NCBI RefSeq assembly: GCF_013307205.1
Contig: NZ_CP028940.1
Location: forward strand, 254,135 to 318,134
DNA: 64,000 nt
Source: Polynucleobacter arcticus
GTDB lineage: Bacteria > Pseudomonadota > Gammaproteobacteria > Burkholderiales > Burkholderiaceae
Direction of reading: 5' to 3'
The position numbers and the translations under genes were made by a program. The notes under the pieces are model-generated. The model was given only the letters and a program-made list of their open reading frames with translations, made no database searches and was not told where the DNA came from. Shown in pieces: positions 18,185 to 27,393 of this stretch (within the stretch, counting starts at the first letter, position 1; every line of letters starts with the position of its first letter).

Positions 18185-20201
18185 ATGAAAAAGCAGATTC
18201 AAAAATGTACTGCACTGCTGGGGATACTATTTTTGGCTGCGATGCTAACTGGTTGTCCAAGCAGCGGCTCTGGTAATAGCACCGTCATTTATGGCATTGT
18301 CAGTACTGGTGGAGGGTCAACGCCGATTGCCATCAGCGGTGCCGCAGTAACGATTTATCAAATCGACTCTGGGGTATCTTCGGCTCTTGCTCAAACTACG
18401 TCAGATGGCTCAGGTAATTTTTCTGTAAAAATACCCAGCAATTCTGCTAATACAAGCAGTAATCCCATTACCTACTATGCAGTTGCAAACAAGTCTCCCA
18501 GTATTCAGTTCATTGCGAGCTTGGGTACAGGCCCTCTTACTGCAGTACGGATTAACGAGCTTACTACCGTGGCATCAGCCTATGCTTTTGCCCAATTCTT
18601 TCGTAATGATTATTCGATTGGGGGCAGCGCTCTGCCTATAAGTATTGCAGCGGGCATGGCTGAGAATTTGGTTTCCGCAGAATCGGGCACTGCTGCTAAC
18701 GTCATTCGAACTTCACCGAATGGTTATGAAACCAATACCTGGAGTGCGCTTGGTACGCTGGCGAATGTCTTGGCAGGGTGTACTCAGGGTGTAGCTAATG
18801 CCTGTACCAACTTATTTGCCTTAACCCCTTCAGCAAGCGGTGTTACCCCAACGAATACCTTGCAAGCGATGGTGAACATCGCATTAAATCCTACCGTGAA
18901 TGTCAGCGGCATTTATGACCTAGGGAATGTGGTGACAAGCTATACGCCAGCGCTGACTACTAACCAGGGGCCTAATTCCTCAGCGCCACTACAAAAGCTC
19001 GATGCTTGGACAATGGCGGTCAAGGTCAACAACACTGGCAGCAGCGGCTGCCCATTCGGTGGCCCCGGTAATGTGGCGTTTGATATTAATGGATATGCGT
19101 GGATTAACAATAATGTGATCCAAGGAACACCCAATTCTTCAAATTGTTTAATAGTGCTTAAGCCCAATGGTCAGGCAGCTAACGGGATTGCTAACACTCC
19201 CATCTCACCGATCACTGGCGGCGGTATTTTGGGTTCAGGGTTTGGAGTTGCGGTCGATAAACTAGGATACATTTGGTCAGGCAGTTTTGGCTGGGGCAAT
19301 AATGTGCCGACTAGTGGAGCCGTAGCAAAGCTATCTTCACTCGGGGTGCCAATTTCTCCTGCCGCAGGTTATACCTCAGGCTTGTTGAGGGTCCAAGGCA
19401 CTGCAATCGATCAATCCAATAATGTCTGGATGGCGAGCTATGGTAACAGGGCCGTCGTGGTGTATCCCAATCAAACGACAACACCGATCAGTTATGAAGA
19501 TAATAATATCGAGCCTTTTGGTATGGCCATTACGAGCGATGGCTATGCATGGGTGAGCTATACAGGATCAGATACGGTTTCTAAATTGCGTTATAGAAAT
19601 GGCGGTGTTTCGAAATTATTTACAGTTTCTCTGCCGAGCGGTAGCAATCCAAAAGGGATAGCAGTAGATTCTCTTGGCAATGCTTGGGTAGCAGCAGGGG
19701 CAACGTCTACGGTATATGCCATCAACTCCAGCGGCACGATTGTGGGAACCTATACAGGGCAGGGCATTAATGGCCCTTGGGGCATTTCATTGGATGCCAA
19801 AGGAAATGTTTGGGTGTCAAACTTTGGGACTAGCAGTCCTAGCTTGCGCTACAGCATTGTGCAATTGTGTGGAGCGACCGGAAACTGCCCAACCGGAGTC
19901 GCTATGGGAACGGCGATGACTCCAAGTACTGGCTTTACCTTACCCTCTGGGGGGGAGTCAGGTATTACTAAACTCTGGTCAGCCTTTGTATGGAACAGGA
20001 GCGCCACCGTCTTATTTGCCATTAATGCGATTAACGTCAGTGAATGCGGACATGGCCGGAAATATTTGGGCAGCGAATAACTGGAAGCCTGCTGGATTAA
20101 ATGATGTGCTCTTAAACCCTGGTGGTGATGGCATGGTCATTTTTGTTGGAGTGGCAGCGCCGACTAAGGCGCCTAGCTTGGGACCAGCACAAGCACCTTA
20201 G
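18185..20201 (+). pseudogene. Frameshifted NHL/beta-propeller lipoprotein
   Basis: Secreted lipoprotein with lipobox MLTGC (Cys about 24), an Ig-like or carboxypeptidase-regulatory-type region, then propeller-like repeats ending in variants of GNVWVSNFG (GYAWVSYTG, GNAWVAAGA, GNVWMASYG). The frame runs to 20080, but its last 40 residues look random. In the +1 frame from the G7 run at 19949-19955 the sequence reads GGSQVLLNSGQPLYGTGAPP and continues with NADMAGNIWAANNWKP to 20201, the expected C-terminus of such proteins. Deleting one G restores a single ORF. It may be a sequencing error, a pseudogene or a phase-variable gene. Start is ATG 18185, 2 bases after the xseA stop. Confidence 0.75.
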
Positions 20202-20291
20202 TTTTTCAGCTACTAAAGTGATTTTCAGTATCAGAGAAAAATCTTAGGAAGTGCAAGTGATGTATGCCGTGTGCAATCCAAAGAAGCTCAA

Positions 20292-20711
20292 TCAACAGGC
20301 CCGATCGAAAAATACGCCTGCTGGCACCTTAAAGCGTTTTGCCAAAGCATTTATTTGGCGGACATTCAGTTCGCGAGCACCAGAAAGAATTTGAGAGATA
20401 ACGCTTTGATTTCCGACCTCGGGTAAATCGGACTGTTTAAGCCCATGCTCCTCCATCAAAAATGAGAGAAGTTCTTGGGGTTTTGTATCTGGCACATTAA
20501 AGTGCTCCAAATCATATGCCCGAATTAATTCGCTTGTCAGTTCAAATAAATTGAGAAGAGAATGTTTTTTAGATGAGCCGATGATATCGCTCAGCATATC
20601 TGCGAGCTCAACCATCTTCCGGTATTGTTTTTCGGAGTGAATCTGATGCGATTGAGCTTGCATAGTGATGCCAGTATTTTGTTGCGGTTGTTTGAAACTA
20701 ATTTCGATCAT
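20292..20711 (-). CDS. HigA-like helix-turn-helix protein
   Basis: A 139-residue protein whose C-terminal half (LLSFLMEEHGLKQSDLPEVG, QSVISQILSGARELNVRQIN, ALAKRFKVPAGVFF) matches HTH antitoxins of the YgjM/HigA kind. No HigB-like toxin is adjacent. Instead the gene lies 7 bases after a HicB-like gene on the same strand, so two antitoxin-like regulators form one unit. Confidence 0.7.
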   Translation of the reverse strand: MIEISFKQPQQNTGITMQAQSHQIHSEKQYRKMVELADMLSDIIGSSKKHSLLNLFELTSELIRAYDLEHFNVPDTKPQELLSFLMEEHGLKQSDLPEVGNQSVISQILSGARELNVRQINALAKRFKVPAGVFFDRAC

Positions 20712-20718
20712 TACATCA

Positions 20719-21138
20719 TTAGACGGCTACTGTAATTTCAATATGACATCCAAGAACAGTAGCAGCAGCTTCAATCTGATCAAACTTAGATGAGTGTTTT
20801 AAATCAAATAATCTATCAATTTGAGGCATATGCCAGCCTAGGCTACGTGCTAGTTCGGCTTTCTTAATTCCTTGATCCATCATCGCTTGATATTCACCTA
20901 ACTTTGCGGACTCTAGTGCAGAGGGGCTAACAAGCTTTTGCCCGCGCTTAGCTTTGCTAGGCTTGGGCAGTGGCTTACGTGCATCAACATAAAAAGATAA
21001 TCCTGTTTCCAATGCATCCACAGCATTAGAGAGCGCATCGGCTTCAGTTTTGCCAAATGTAATAGCTTCTGGTACATCTTTAAATGTAACAAGAAGATCT
21101 CGACCATCTTTGGTAATTGTTGCTGGATACTTAAACAT
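20719..21138 (-). CDS. HicB-family antitoxin-like protein without HicA
   Basis: A 139-residue protein. The N-terminal half is the degenerate RNase-H-like HicB fold (MFKYPATITKDGRDLLVTFK, GKTEADALSNAVDALETGL), and the C-terminal half holds an HTH (GIKKAELARSLGWHMPQIDRL). No hicA is seen upstream in the 147 bases before murB's end or downstream. It may be a free-standing regulator or the remnant of a TA system. Confidence 0.75.
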   Translation of the reverse strand: MFKYPATITKDGRDLLVTFKDVPEAITFGKTEADALSNAVDALETGLSFYVDARKPLPKPSKAKRGQKLVSPSALESAKLGEYQAMMDQGIKKAELARSLGWHMPQIDRLFDLKHSSKFDQIEAAATVLGCHIEITVAV

Positions 21139-21285
21139 GTAACCCCCCTTTATTTCAAGCCTAACTGTCGTTTGTTTGACGGTATAAACTTAGACGGCCT
21201 GAGAATTTGGACATTTAATATTGTCTAGGATTTGAATAACCCGAAAGCAAAGAGGGTAGGAAGGCTTCTCCTTGCGAAGGAACAG

Positions 21286-22338
21286 CTAAAGAATATTTGG
21301 CTCGATTTCGAGTTCTACGCCGAATTTATCCAACACTTCTGTCTGAATACGTTCTGCTAGATTTAATATGTCAGCAGATGTGCCGCCACCATGATTAACC
21401 AGCACTAGCGCTTGATTTTCATAAACGCCTACAGCGCCGACACGCTTGCCTTTAAAGCCGCATTGATCAATTAACCATCCAGCCGCTAACTTTCGCTTGC
21501 CAGTGGTATCCGGGTATGACACGATATTTGGAAATTGCTCAATCAATCGCTGGTGCTGTTCCTTATCCACGATTGGATTCTGGAAAAAACTACCAGCATT
21601 ACCAATTACCTTGGGATCTGGCAATTTCATCGATCGGATAGCGCAGACGGCATCAAAAATTTGCTTAGCAGTTGGAGTAGAGTTTGTGTTTGTGTTTGTG
21701 TTTGCGAATTGCTTTGCCAGATCGGCGTATTGCAATCTCGCTTGCCAAGCTTTGGGGATTTTAAAAACGACCTTGGTCACGATCAATCGATTGGGATTTT
21801 GCTTGAAGTAGCTATCGCGATAGGCAAATCGGCATGCTTCTTGCGGGAGAGTGACAAAGGCATGAGCCGCAGAATCAAATGCTTCGATGTTGTCAATGTA
21901 TTCACCAATCTCCAGGCCGTAAGCGCCAATGTTCTGAATAGGGGCTGCACCAACCGTTCCAGGTATGAGTGCCAGGTTCTCAAACCCTGGAAGGTGGTGT
22001 TCTAGTGTCCAAGCGACCAATTCATGCCAGTTGACCCCGGCACCTACCGCTAGCCATGTACTTTGTTCATTTGATTTGATTACTTCCTGCCCCAGAATAT
22101 TAATGAGTAGGGTTGCTCCAGGTAATGCGTCTGGAAGGATCACATTACTGCCACCACCCAATACACGCCAGGCCAGTTTCTGATCACTCAACTCCTGCAT
22201 TAGGGGCGGTAATTGCTCTGCAGAGCTAATTTCATATGCCAATTCCGCTATTGAATCCAAGCCAAAGCTATTCCGGTGCTTGAGTCCCAGATTGGGAGTC
22301 AATTTTGCTGGATGGGGCGCATTTTTCGCGGAGTTCAT
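21286..22338 (-). CDS. murB: UDP-N-acetylenolpyruvoylglucosamine reductase
   Basis: FAD- and NADPH-dependent second step of peptidoglycan precursor synthesis. The FAD-binding part shows VLGGGSNVILPD and PGTVGAAPIQNIGAYG; the C-terminal part has GNAGSFFQNPIV with the catalytic Ser region. The 350-residue protein is an E. coli-type MurB. An unusual Asn-Thr run (residues about 211-218), encoded by a hexanucleotide repeat (21683-21706), lies in a loop. Confidence 0.96.
   Translation of the reverse strand: MNSAKNAPHPAKLTPNLGLKHRNSFGLDSIAELAYEISSAEQLPPLMQELSDQKLAWRVLGGGSNVILPDALPGATLLINILGQEVIKSNEQSTWLAVGAGVNWHELVAWTLEHHLPGFENLALIPGTVGAAPIQNIGAYGLEIGEYIDNIEAFDSAAHAFVTLPQEACRFAYRDSYFKQNPNRLIVTKVVFKIPKAWQARLQYADLAKQFANTNTNTNSTPTAKQIFDAVCAIRSMKLPDPKVIGNAGSFFQNPIVDKEQHQRLIEQFPNIVSYPDTTGKRKLAAGWLIDQCGFKGKRVGAVGVYENQALVLVNHGGGTSADILNLAERIQTEVLDKFGVELEIEPNIL
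21683..21706. repeat. In-frame hexanucleotide repeat in murB
   Basis: Plus-strand TTTGTG repeated three times followed by TTTGCG; on the coding strand it encodes Asn-Thr dipeptides. Changes of one unit keep the reading frame. Confidence 0.85.
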
Positions 22339-22455
22339 GCCACAATCTTATTCGTGTTCGAGTTTCTGTTCGTAATTTATGAAAAAACTTGAAAAGTAAC
22401 AATGCAATGATTGAATTTGCAGAATTGAATACCCAGATTATTTAAGGAGTTTGAG

Positions 22456-22941
22456 ATGCCCTCATTTGACGTAGTGTGTGAGCCAGACATGATTGAATTG
22501 AAAAATGCAATCGAGCAATCGAATAAAGAGATTACCAATCGCTTTGACTTTAAAGGCTCCGATAGCCGGGTTGAGCAAAAAGATGAGACTTTGATCTTGT
22601 TTGGAGATGATGACTTTAAGTTAGGTCAAGTTCGCGATGTTCTCTACGGCAAGATGGCTAAACGCAATGTGGATGTGCGCTACCTGAAAGACGACAAAAA
22701 AGAGACTATTGGCAGTGATAAGCGCAAGCAGACAATGAAGATTCAAAAAGGGATTACTTCAGAGTTAGCTAAAAAAGTAGTGCGCATCATTAAAGACAGC
22801 AAGATCAAAGTGCAGGCGAGTATTCAGGGGGATGCGGTTCGTGTAACAGGCACTAAGCGCGACGATCTGCAAGAAACCATGGCAATGCTCAAGAAGGAAG
22901 TATCCGAGGCCCCATTAGGCTTTAATAACTTCCGTGACTAA
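22456..22941 (+). CDS. YajQ-family nucleotide-binding protein
   Basis: A 161-residue protein of the YajQ family (start [20 protein letters not shown], then [13 protein letters not shown]; end [10 protein letters not shown]). Members bind cyclic di-GMP or other nucleotides and some act as transcription co-regulators; the role here is not visible. Start ATG has GGAG 8 bases upstream. A stem TGGGTAT/ATACCCA follows at 22961-22981 without a clear U-tract. Confidence 0.95.
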   Translation: MPSFDVVCEPDMIELKNAIEQSNKEITNRFDFKGSDSRVEQKDETLILFGDDDFKLGQVRDVLYGKMAKRNVDVRYLKDDKKETIGSDKRKQTMKIQKGITSELAKKVVRIIKDSKIKVQASIQGDAVRVTGTKRDDLQETMAMLKKEVSEAPLGFNNFRD

Positions 22942-22995
22942 TTCTCTCTAAAAGAGTAATTGGGTATCGTCTCAATACCCACTTGCAGATTGCAG

Positions 22996-23022
22996 TAATG
23001 TATATTATAGTAATATACATTA
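22996..23022. promoter_or_regulatory. Perfect palindrome, probable brnTA operator
   Basis: Arms TAATGTATATTA and TAATATACATTA (12 bp each, perfect) with spacer TAG end exactly one base before the brnT ATG. A TTGCAG/TATAGT pair with 17-bp spacing (22983 and 23006) would place the promoter under the operator. BrnA is known to repress its own operon. Confidence 0.75.
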
Positions 23023-23322
23023 ATGATCGATTTTCAAAAAATAGTTGGGTTTCAGTGGGATGCGGGCAATGCTTACAAGAATCACAATAAGCACGATGTT
23101 TCTCAAGGTGAGGCAGAGGAGATTTTCTTCAATCAACCTTTATTGATTGAGGGTGATGAGAACCATAGTTATGTGGAGAGTCGGTTTCTCGCTTTAGGCA
23201 TTACGAACACCATGAGACTTTTATCAATTATTTTTACTCTGCGTAGTCAGGAAACCCTGATTCGCATAGTTTCAGCAAGATCGATGAGTAAGAAAGAAAG
23301 GGCGTTCTATGAAAAAGCCTAA
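23023..23322 (+). CDS. brnT: BrnT-family toxin
   Basis: A 99-residue RelE-fold ribonuclease toxin. Features include FQWDAGNAYKNHNKHDVSQGEAEEIF and the end IRIVSARSMSKKERAFYE, the standard BrnT N- and C-terminal signatures. There is almost no room for a leader between the palindrome and ATG 23023. It overlaps brnA by 14 bases. Confidence 0.92.
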   Translation: MIDFQKIVGFQWDAGNAYKNHNKHDVSQGEAEEIFFNQPLLIEGDENHSYVESRFLALGITNTMRLLSIIFTLRSQETLIRIVSARSMSKKERAFYEKA

Positions 23323-23584
23323 CAAATTAGCCATTCCATCCTTTGGGGATGAAAAAGAGGAGCGCATTTTTTGGGAAAAAAATGATGCTGCTGATTACTT
23401 TGATTTATCAAAAGCTAAACGGGTAACCATGCCCAATTTGAAGCCCACAACAGCTTCTATATCTCTACGCCTATCCCAAAGTTTTCTCGAGGGTATTAAG
23501 TTGCAGGCTAACAAGATTGATGTTCCCTACCAGTCTTTGATGAAGATTTGGTTAGCAGAAAAGTTGGAAGAGGCTACCAAGTAA
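23309..23584 (+). CDS. brnA: BrnA-family antitoxin
   Basis: A 91-residue antitoxin with a ribbon-helix-helix C-terminus (SISLRLSQSFLEGIKLQANKIDVPYQSLMKIWL). The N-terminal part (IPSFGDEKEERIFWEKNDA) matches the toxin-binding region of BrnA. xerD starts 2 bases after its stop, so xerD may be read from the TA promoter. Confidence 0.88.
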   Translation: MKKPNKLAIPSFGDEKEERIFWEKNDAADYFDLSKAKRVTMPNLKPTTASISLRLSQSFLEGIKLQANKIDVPYQSLMKIWLAEKLEEATK

Positions 23585-23585
23585 T

Positions 23586-24485
23586 ATGCAACCCGCAAGC
23601 CAAGAAGCTATTGAGCGCTTCTGCGATGCTTGTTGGCTGGAAGATGGTTTGGCAAAAAACAGCTTATCTGCCTATCGCCGAGATCTATTGCTCTTGGCCC
23701 AGTGGCTGAAACAGGATTCTGGTATCGATCTCTACGGCGTTGCAGAAAAAGATCTCACTGCATACATCGCACATCGCCGAGCTGATAAGGCGACTACTGC
23801 CAATCGTCGCTTGACGGTATTCAAACGCTTTTATCGCCATGCCCTGCGCATGAACTTGGTTAAAAGTGACCCTTGTATTGGTTTGCGTGCCGCCAAGCAA
23901 GCATTGCGTTTCCCGAAGACCTTGAGTGAAGATCAGGTCACTACCTTGCTCAATGCCCCTGATGTAGAGACAGCACTGGGATTGCGAGATCGCACCATGT
24001 TGGAGTTAATGTATGCCAGTGGTTTGCGTGTTTCTGAGATCGTGGCATTAAAGACAGTTGCATTGGGTCTAAATGAGGGTGTGATCCGAGTTGTGAATGG
24101 TAAGGGTGGCAAGGAGCGTTTGGTGCCATTTGGTGGTGAGGCAGGGCAATGGTTACGTCGCTATCTAGCGGATGCGAGAACGCCATTACTTGAAGGCAAG
24201 ACCTCTGATGCGGTCTTCATTGGGCGTCACACTGGCACAGGCCTCACTCGTCAAGCTTTTTGGGCGCTGATAAAGCGCTACGCTACCATCGCTAATATTC
24301 CAGTAGCCTTATCTCCGCATACGCTGCGACATGCCTTTGCTACTCATTTACTCAATCATGGTGCAGATTTAAGAGTTGTGCAGCTACTTTTGGGACATGC
24401 CGATATCTCTACTACTCAGATATATACCCACGTGGCCAGAGAGCGCCTCAAGTCTATTCATCAGCAGCATCATCCGCGCGGCTAG
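23586..24485 (+). CDS. xerD: Tyrosine recombinase XerD
   Basis: Site-specific recombinase for chromosome dimer resolution at dif. The 299-residue protein has the N-terminal SAM-like domain and catalytic residues Arg148, Lys173, His245, Arg248, His271 and Tyr280 (SGLRVSE, GKGGKER, HTLRHAFATHLLNHG, LGHADISTTQIYTH). It is 2 bases from brnA, an unusual neighbour for a core gene. Confidence 0.95.
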   Translation: MQPASQEAIERFCDACWLEDGLAKNSLSAYRRDLLLLAQWLKQDSGIDLYGVAEKDLTAYIAHRRADKATTANRRLTVFKRFYRHALRMNLVKSDPCIGLRAAKQALRFPKTLSEDQVTTLLNAPDVETALGLRDRTMLELMYASGLRVSEIVALKTVALGLNEGVIRVVNGKGGKERLVPFGGEAGQWLRRYLADARTPLLEGKTSDAVFIGRHTGTGLTRQAFWALIKRYATIANIPVALSPHTLRHAFATHLLNHGADLRVVQLLLGHADISTTQIYTHVARERLKSIHQQHHPRG

Positions 24486-24496
24486 GGGTTTCAGAT

Positions 24497-24517
24497 TGAT
24501 ATCATTTTATGATATCA
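24497..24517. promoter_or_regulatory. Paired TGATATCA boxes upstream of hicAB
   Basis: Two copies of the self-palindromic TGATATCA at 24497-24504 and 24510-24517, 13 bases apart, 8 bases before the hicA ATG. Likely HicB operator. Confidence 0.6.
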
Positions 24518-24525
24518 TTTAGGTA

Positions 24526-24782
24526 ATGAATAGCAAACACCAAAAAACTCTACAGGCAGAGTGTTTGCTAAACCCACTTCTGCAACGATAGAGTGGAGAA
24601 AGATTGAATTATTGTTGATAGCAATTGGTAGTCAATGTGTTGAAGGTGAGGGATCTAGGGTAAGCTTTTTAATAAATAACCACAGGCTGGATCTGCATAG
24701 GCCACACCCCAGTAAAGAAGCAAAAAGGTATCAAGTAAAAGATGTTCAAAGTTTTTTGGTCCTAATAGGAGTTAAGCCATGA
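24526..24782 (+). pseudogene. hicA: HicA-type toxin with a 2-bp frameshift near its start
   Basis: The frame from ATG 24526 reads MNSKHQKTLQA, the usual N-terminus of this HicA subgroup. After GCA, an extra AG (GCAGAG in place of GCAG, about 24557-24560) moves it out of frame. The rest, VFAKPTSATIEWRKIELLL onward with HRPHPSKEA, is in another frame that opens at GTG 24561. Removing two bases restores a normal 84-residue HicA. It is either inactivated or now translated from GTG 24561 (73 residues, missing the first strand). It overlaps hicB by 4 bases. Confidence 0.75.
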
Positions 24783-25105
24783 ACAAGCCGCTAAGTTACA
24801 AGAATTACTCTGCCAACGTTGAGTTTGATGCAGATGATCGTATTTTTGTCGGTCACTTGACTGGCATTACAGATATCGTCTCTTTTCATGGCGAGTCTGT
24901 TTCGGAGTTAATTAAAGCCTTCGAAGCGGCGGTGGATGGTTACATCACTATGTCGGAAATGCATGGTGTAAAGCCACAAAAACCATATTCTGGAAAGTTG
25001 ATGTTGCGCATTTCACCAGAAATTCATGCGAAAGTAGCAAGAACTGCTGAGGCATCAGGAAAGAGTATTAATGCCTGGGTCGCCGATGTATTGCAGGCTG
25101 CGTAA
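24779..25105 (+). CDS. hicB: HicB-family antitoxin
   Basis: A 108-residue protein with the HicB fold (YSANVEFDADDRIFVGHLTGI, FHGESVSELIKAFEAAVDGY) and a C-terminal Arc-type ribbon-helix-helix (GKLMLRISPEIHAKVARTAEASGKSINAWVADVL). ATG overlaps the HicA stop (ATGA). It appears intact although the toxin is frameshifted. Confidence 0.92.
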   Translation: MNKPLSYKNYSANVEFDADDRIFVGHLTGITDIVSFHGESVSELIKAFEAAVDGYITMSEMHGVKPQKPYSGKLMLRISPEIHAKVARTAEASGKSINAWVADVLQAA

Positions 25106-25127
25106 TAGAGAGCTCGCAGTATAGTTT

Positions 25128-25340
25128 TTACTCTCCACACTCCTTCATGAAGTCATCAGACACGGATGGCCCGTTTAAGAAAAAGTTATCCCAAGTGTTT
25201 GCTAAGGGTGAAATGATTCTCTCATGACCGCGAATACGGACAATGACCTGTTTCACTTTATCTGGCAAGCAAGCCTCGGTGGGTAACCTGACTGCTTGAC
25301 TCTGATTGCAAGTAAGTACAGTCGAAATGACTATTGGCAT
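25128..25340 (-). CDS. Orphan VapB-type antitoxin
   Basis: A 70-residue protein with the AbrB/MazE-type fold, SQAVRLPTEACLPDKVKQV, then RIISPLANTWDNFFLNGPSVSDDFM. This is the usual VapB antitoxin pattern. It stops soon after SDDFM at KECGE, and no VapC PIN-domain gene follows: the next 22 bases reach the hicB stop. It is probably a remnant whose toxin has been lost. Confidence 0.75.
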   Translation of the reverse strand: MPIVISTVLTCNQSQAVRLPTEACLPDKVKQVIVRIRGHERIISPLANTWDNFFLNGPSVSDDFMKECGE

Positions 25341-25433
25341 GGCACCTCCTCATACATTCAACACTACTGTAGCAAAAATCTTACTTCTGGATAGTTAAAA
25401 ACCATTATTTGGAGAAGTGTTTAAGATAGCACA

Positions 25434-26090
25434 ATGAATTTCTCCTTAGATCTATTGCTGATTCCAGCTGCCTACCTGATTGGTTCCATCTCTTTTGCGG
25501 TAGTGGTCAGTAAGTGCATGCGCTTGCCCGACCCCCATTCTTATGGCTCAGGTAATCCCGGCGCTACTAACGTTCTGCGCACAGGCAATAAGCTTGCAGC
25601 CGTCCTTACACTCATTGGAGATGCGCTAAAGGGTTATTTTGCAGTGATGCTAGCGAGAGCATTGCTCGGCGATGCAGCTTTGACATCGACACTCAATTCT
25701 TGGTTATTGTGCGGGGTGGTAGTAGCAGTGTTCCTGGGTCACCTGTTCCCAATTTTCCATGGCTTTAAGGGTGGTAAGGGTGTAGCTACAGCTTGCGGCA
25801 TCTTGTTTGGAATTAATTGGATCTTAGGTTTAGCAACTCTGAGTACTTGGATCATTGTTGCGACATTCATGCGCTACTCATCACTTGCTGCGCTAGCTGC
25901 TGCTGTATTCGGCCCTGTTTACTTTATATTTTTATTTGGTTTTCACCCAATGGCGCTTGCCTTAGCGGTGGTAAGCGCATTATTAATATGGCGCCATCGT
26001 AACAATATTACTAATCTCCTGAATGGGACTGAGAGCCGTATTGGTTCAAAGAAAAAAGCTCAAGCAGAGCACTCAACTAAAGGACATTGA
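25434..26090 (+). CDS. plsY: Glycerol-3-phosphate acyltransferase PlsY
   Basis: Transfers acyl from acyl-phosphate to glycerol 3-phosphate in the inner membrane. The 218-residue, five-helix protein has the motifs [17 protein letters not shown] and [19 protein letters not shown], plus a Lys/Gln-rich tail. Its TGA overlaps the next ATG by one base. Confidence 0.96.
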   Translation: MNFSLDLLLIPAAYLIGSISFAVVVSKCMRLPDPHSYGSGNPGATNVLRTGNKLAAVLTLIGDALKGYFAVMLARALLGDAALTSTLNSWLLCGVVVAVFLGHLFPIFHGFKGGKGVATACGILFGINWILGLATLSTWIIVATFMRYSSLAALAAAVFGPVYFIFLFGFHPMALALAVVSALLIWRHRNNITNLLNGTESRIGSKKKAQAEHSTKGH

Positions 26091-26461
26091 TGACTATCGC
26101 CTATTGGTGCATTCTGTTTATGGGGCTATTTCCGATTGTGGCAGCAGGGATTGCCAAAAAAGGTTTTGAGGGTTATGACAATGGCATGCCAAGACAATGG
26201 CTTGCTCAGCAGACAGGCTTTCGGGCGCGAGCGAATGCTGCTCAAGCAAATTTATTCGAGTCTCTTCCTTTATTCTTTGCTGCAGTGATCATCGCATCGA
26301 TGGCTAACGCGCCACAAAATAGGGTCGATTTATTAGCAATGGGATTTGTACTGACGCGTATTGCTTATCTGATTTGCTATTTAGCCAATTGGCCAACTAC
26401 GAGGTCAATCGTTTGGCTTGCTGGATTAGTGTGTGTCGTGGCGATCTTTTTTCAGATCTAA
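26090..26461 (+). CDS. MAPEG-family membrane protein
   Basis: A 123-residue protein with four predicted membrane helices. It has the MAPEG signature FRARANAAQANLFESLPLFFAAVI near residues 40-63 and the C-terminal LTRIAYLICYLANWPTTRSIVW. Many bacterial members have no known substrate. Translation is coupled to plsY through TGATG. Confidence 0.88.
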   Translation: MTIAYWCILFMGLFPIVAAGIAKKGFEGYDNGMPRQWLAQQTGFRARANAAQANLFESLPLFFAAVIIASMANAPQNRVDLLAMGFVLTRIAYLICYLANWPTTRSIVWLAGLVCVVAIFFQI

Positions 26462-26547
26462 ATCCATTCACCAACCCTTGCTGAGATAGCCCCTCAAAAA
26501 ATCATCTTTTAATTAGTATAAAAAATTCATCGAGACAAAAAATATTT

Positions 26548-27327
26548 ATGGCCACTAAGAAAATTGCAACAAAGTCAGTTGTTAAAACACCTGTCAAGAA
26601 AGTTGCCAGCGTAAAGCCTGTTAAGGCAGCTACTACAAGTAAGAGTGAAAGTGGTACACCGTTGTCGGTAGTGATTCGTCGACGTATCGAGGCTCAAAAA
26701 GCACGCTTTCATGCAAATGACAATATTTCTAAGTTTATTCAACCAGGAGAGCTAGAGGGCTTGGTGGATGAGGTTGCACAGAAGATGCAGGCAGTCTTAG
26801 AGAGCTTGGTTATTGATACTGAGAGTGACCACAATACTCAAAATACCAGTCAACGTGTTGCCAAAATGTTTGTTAAAGAGGTCTTTAATGGTCGCTATGT
26901 TGAGCAGCCTTCCTTAACGAAATTCCCGAATGTCAGCCGCCTTAATGAGTTGATGATTATTGGGCCCATTACTGTTCGCAGTGCTTGCTCTCACCATTTC
27001 TGCCCCATCATGGGCCGGGTTTGGATTGGCGTCTTACCTAATAAAGAATCTGCACTCATTGGTTTATCGAAGTACTCGCGCTTAACTGAATGGATCATGT
27101 GTCGACCACAAATCCAAGAGGAGGCAGTGGTGGAGTTGGCAGATATGCTAGAGAAAAAAATTAAGCCTATTGGGGTTGCTATCGTCATGGAAGCAGACCA
27201 CTTTTGCATGCAATGGCGCGGTGTTAAAGACCCTAATTCGAGGATGATTAACAGTGTGATGCGCGGAGCGTTCTTAAAGGACTCGAATTTGCGTCGTGAG
27301 TTTTTATCTCTTTTAGATAAGAGGTAA
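26548..27327 (+). CDS. folE: GTP cyclohydrolase I with Lys-rich N-terminal extension
   Basis: First enzyme of folate synthesis, and possibly the queuosine precursor route (queC lies in this window). The catalytic domain includes DHNTQNTSQRVAKMFVKEV, the zinc motif SACSHHFCPIMG, GLSKYSRL and HFCMQWRGV. The first 50 or so residues are an Ala/Lys/Thr/Val-rich extension (KKIATKSVVKTPVKKVASVK) that is disordered-looking and absent from E. coli FolE. Confidence 0.95.
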   Translation: MATKKIATKSVVKTPVKKVASVKPVKAATTSKSESGTPLSVVIRRRIEAQKARFHANDNISKFIQPGELEGLVDEVAQKMQAVLESLVIDTESDHNTQNTSQRVAKMFVKEVFNGRYVEQPSLTKFPNVSRLNELMIIGPITVRSACSHHFCPIMGRVWIGVLPNKESALIGLSKYSRLTEWIMCRPQIQEEAVVELADMLEKKIKPIGVAIVMEADHFCMQWRGVKDPNSRMINSVMRGAFLKDSNLRREFLSLLDKR

Positions 27328-27382
27328 GAGACGAAAGACAAGAGAAGAAAGACAAGAGACAAGAGATGAGAGACCAGGGTAA
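27327..27382. repeat. GA-rich imperfect tandem repeat
   Basis: AAGAGACAAGAG-like units directly after folE, purine-only for about 50 bases. It resembles slipped-strand repeats and lies just before the small lipoprotein gene. Confidence 0.6.
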
Positions 27383-27393
27383 TTAAAGAGAAG

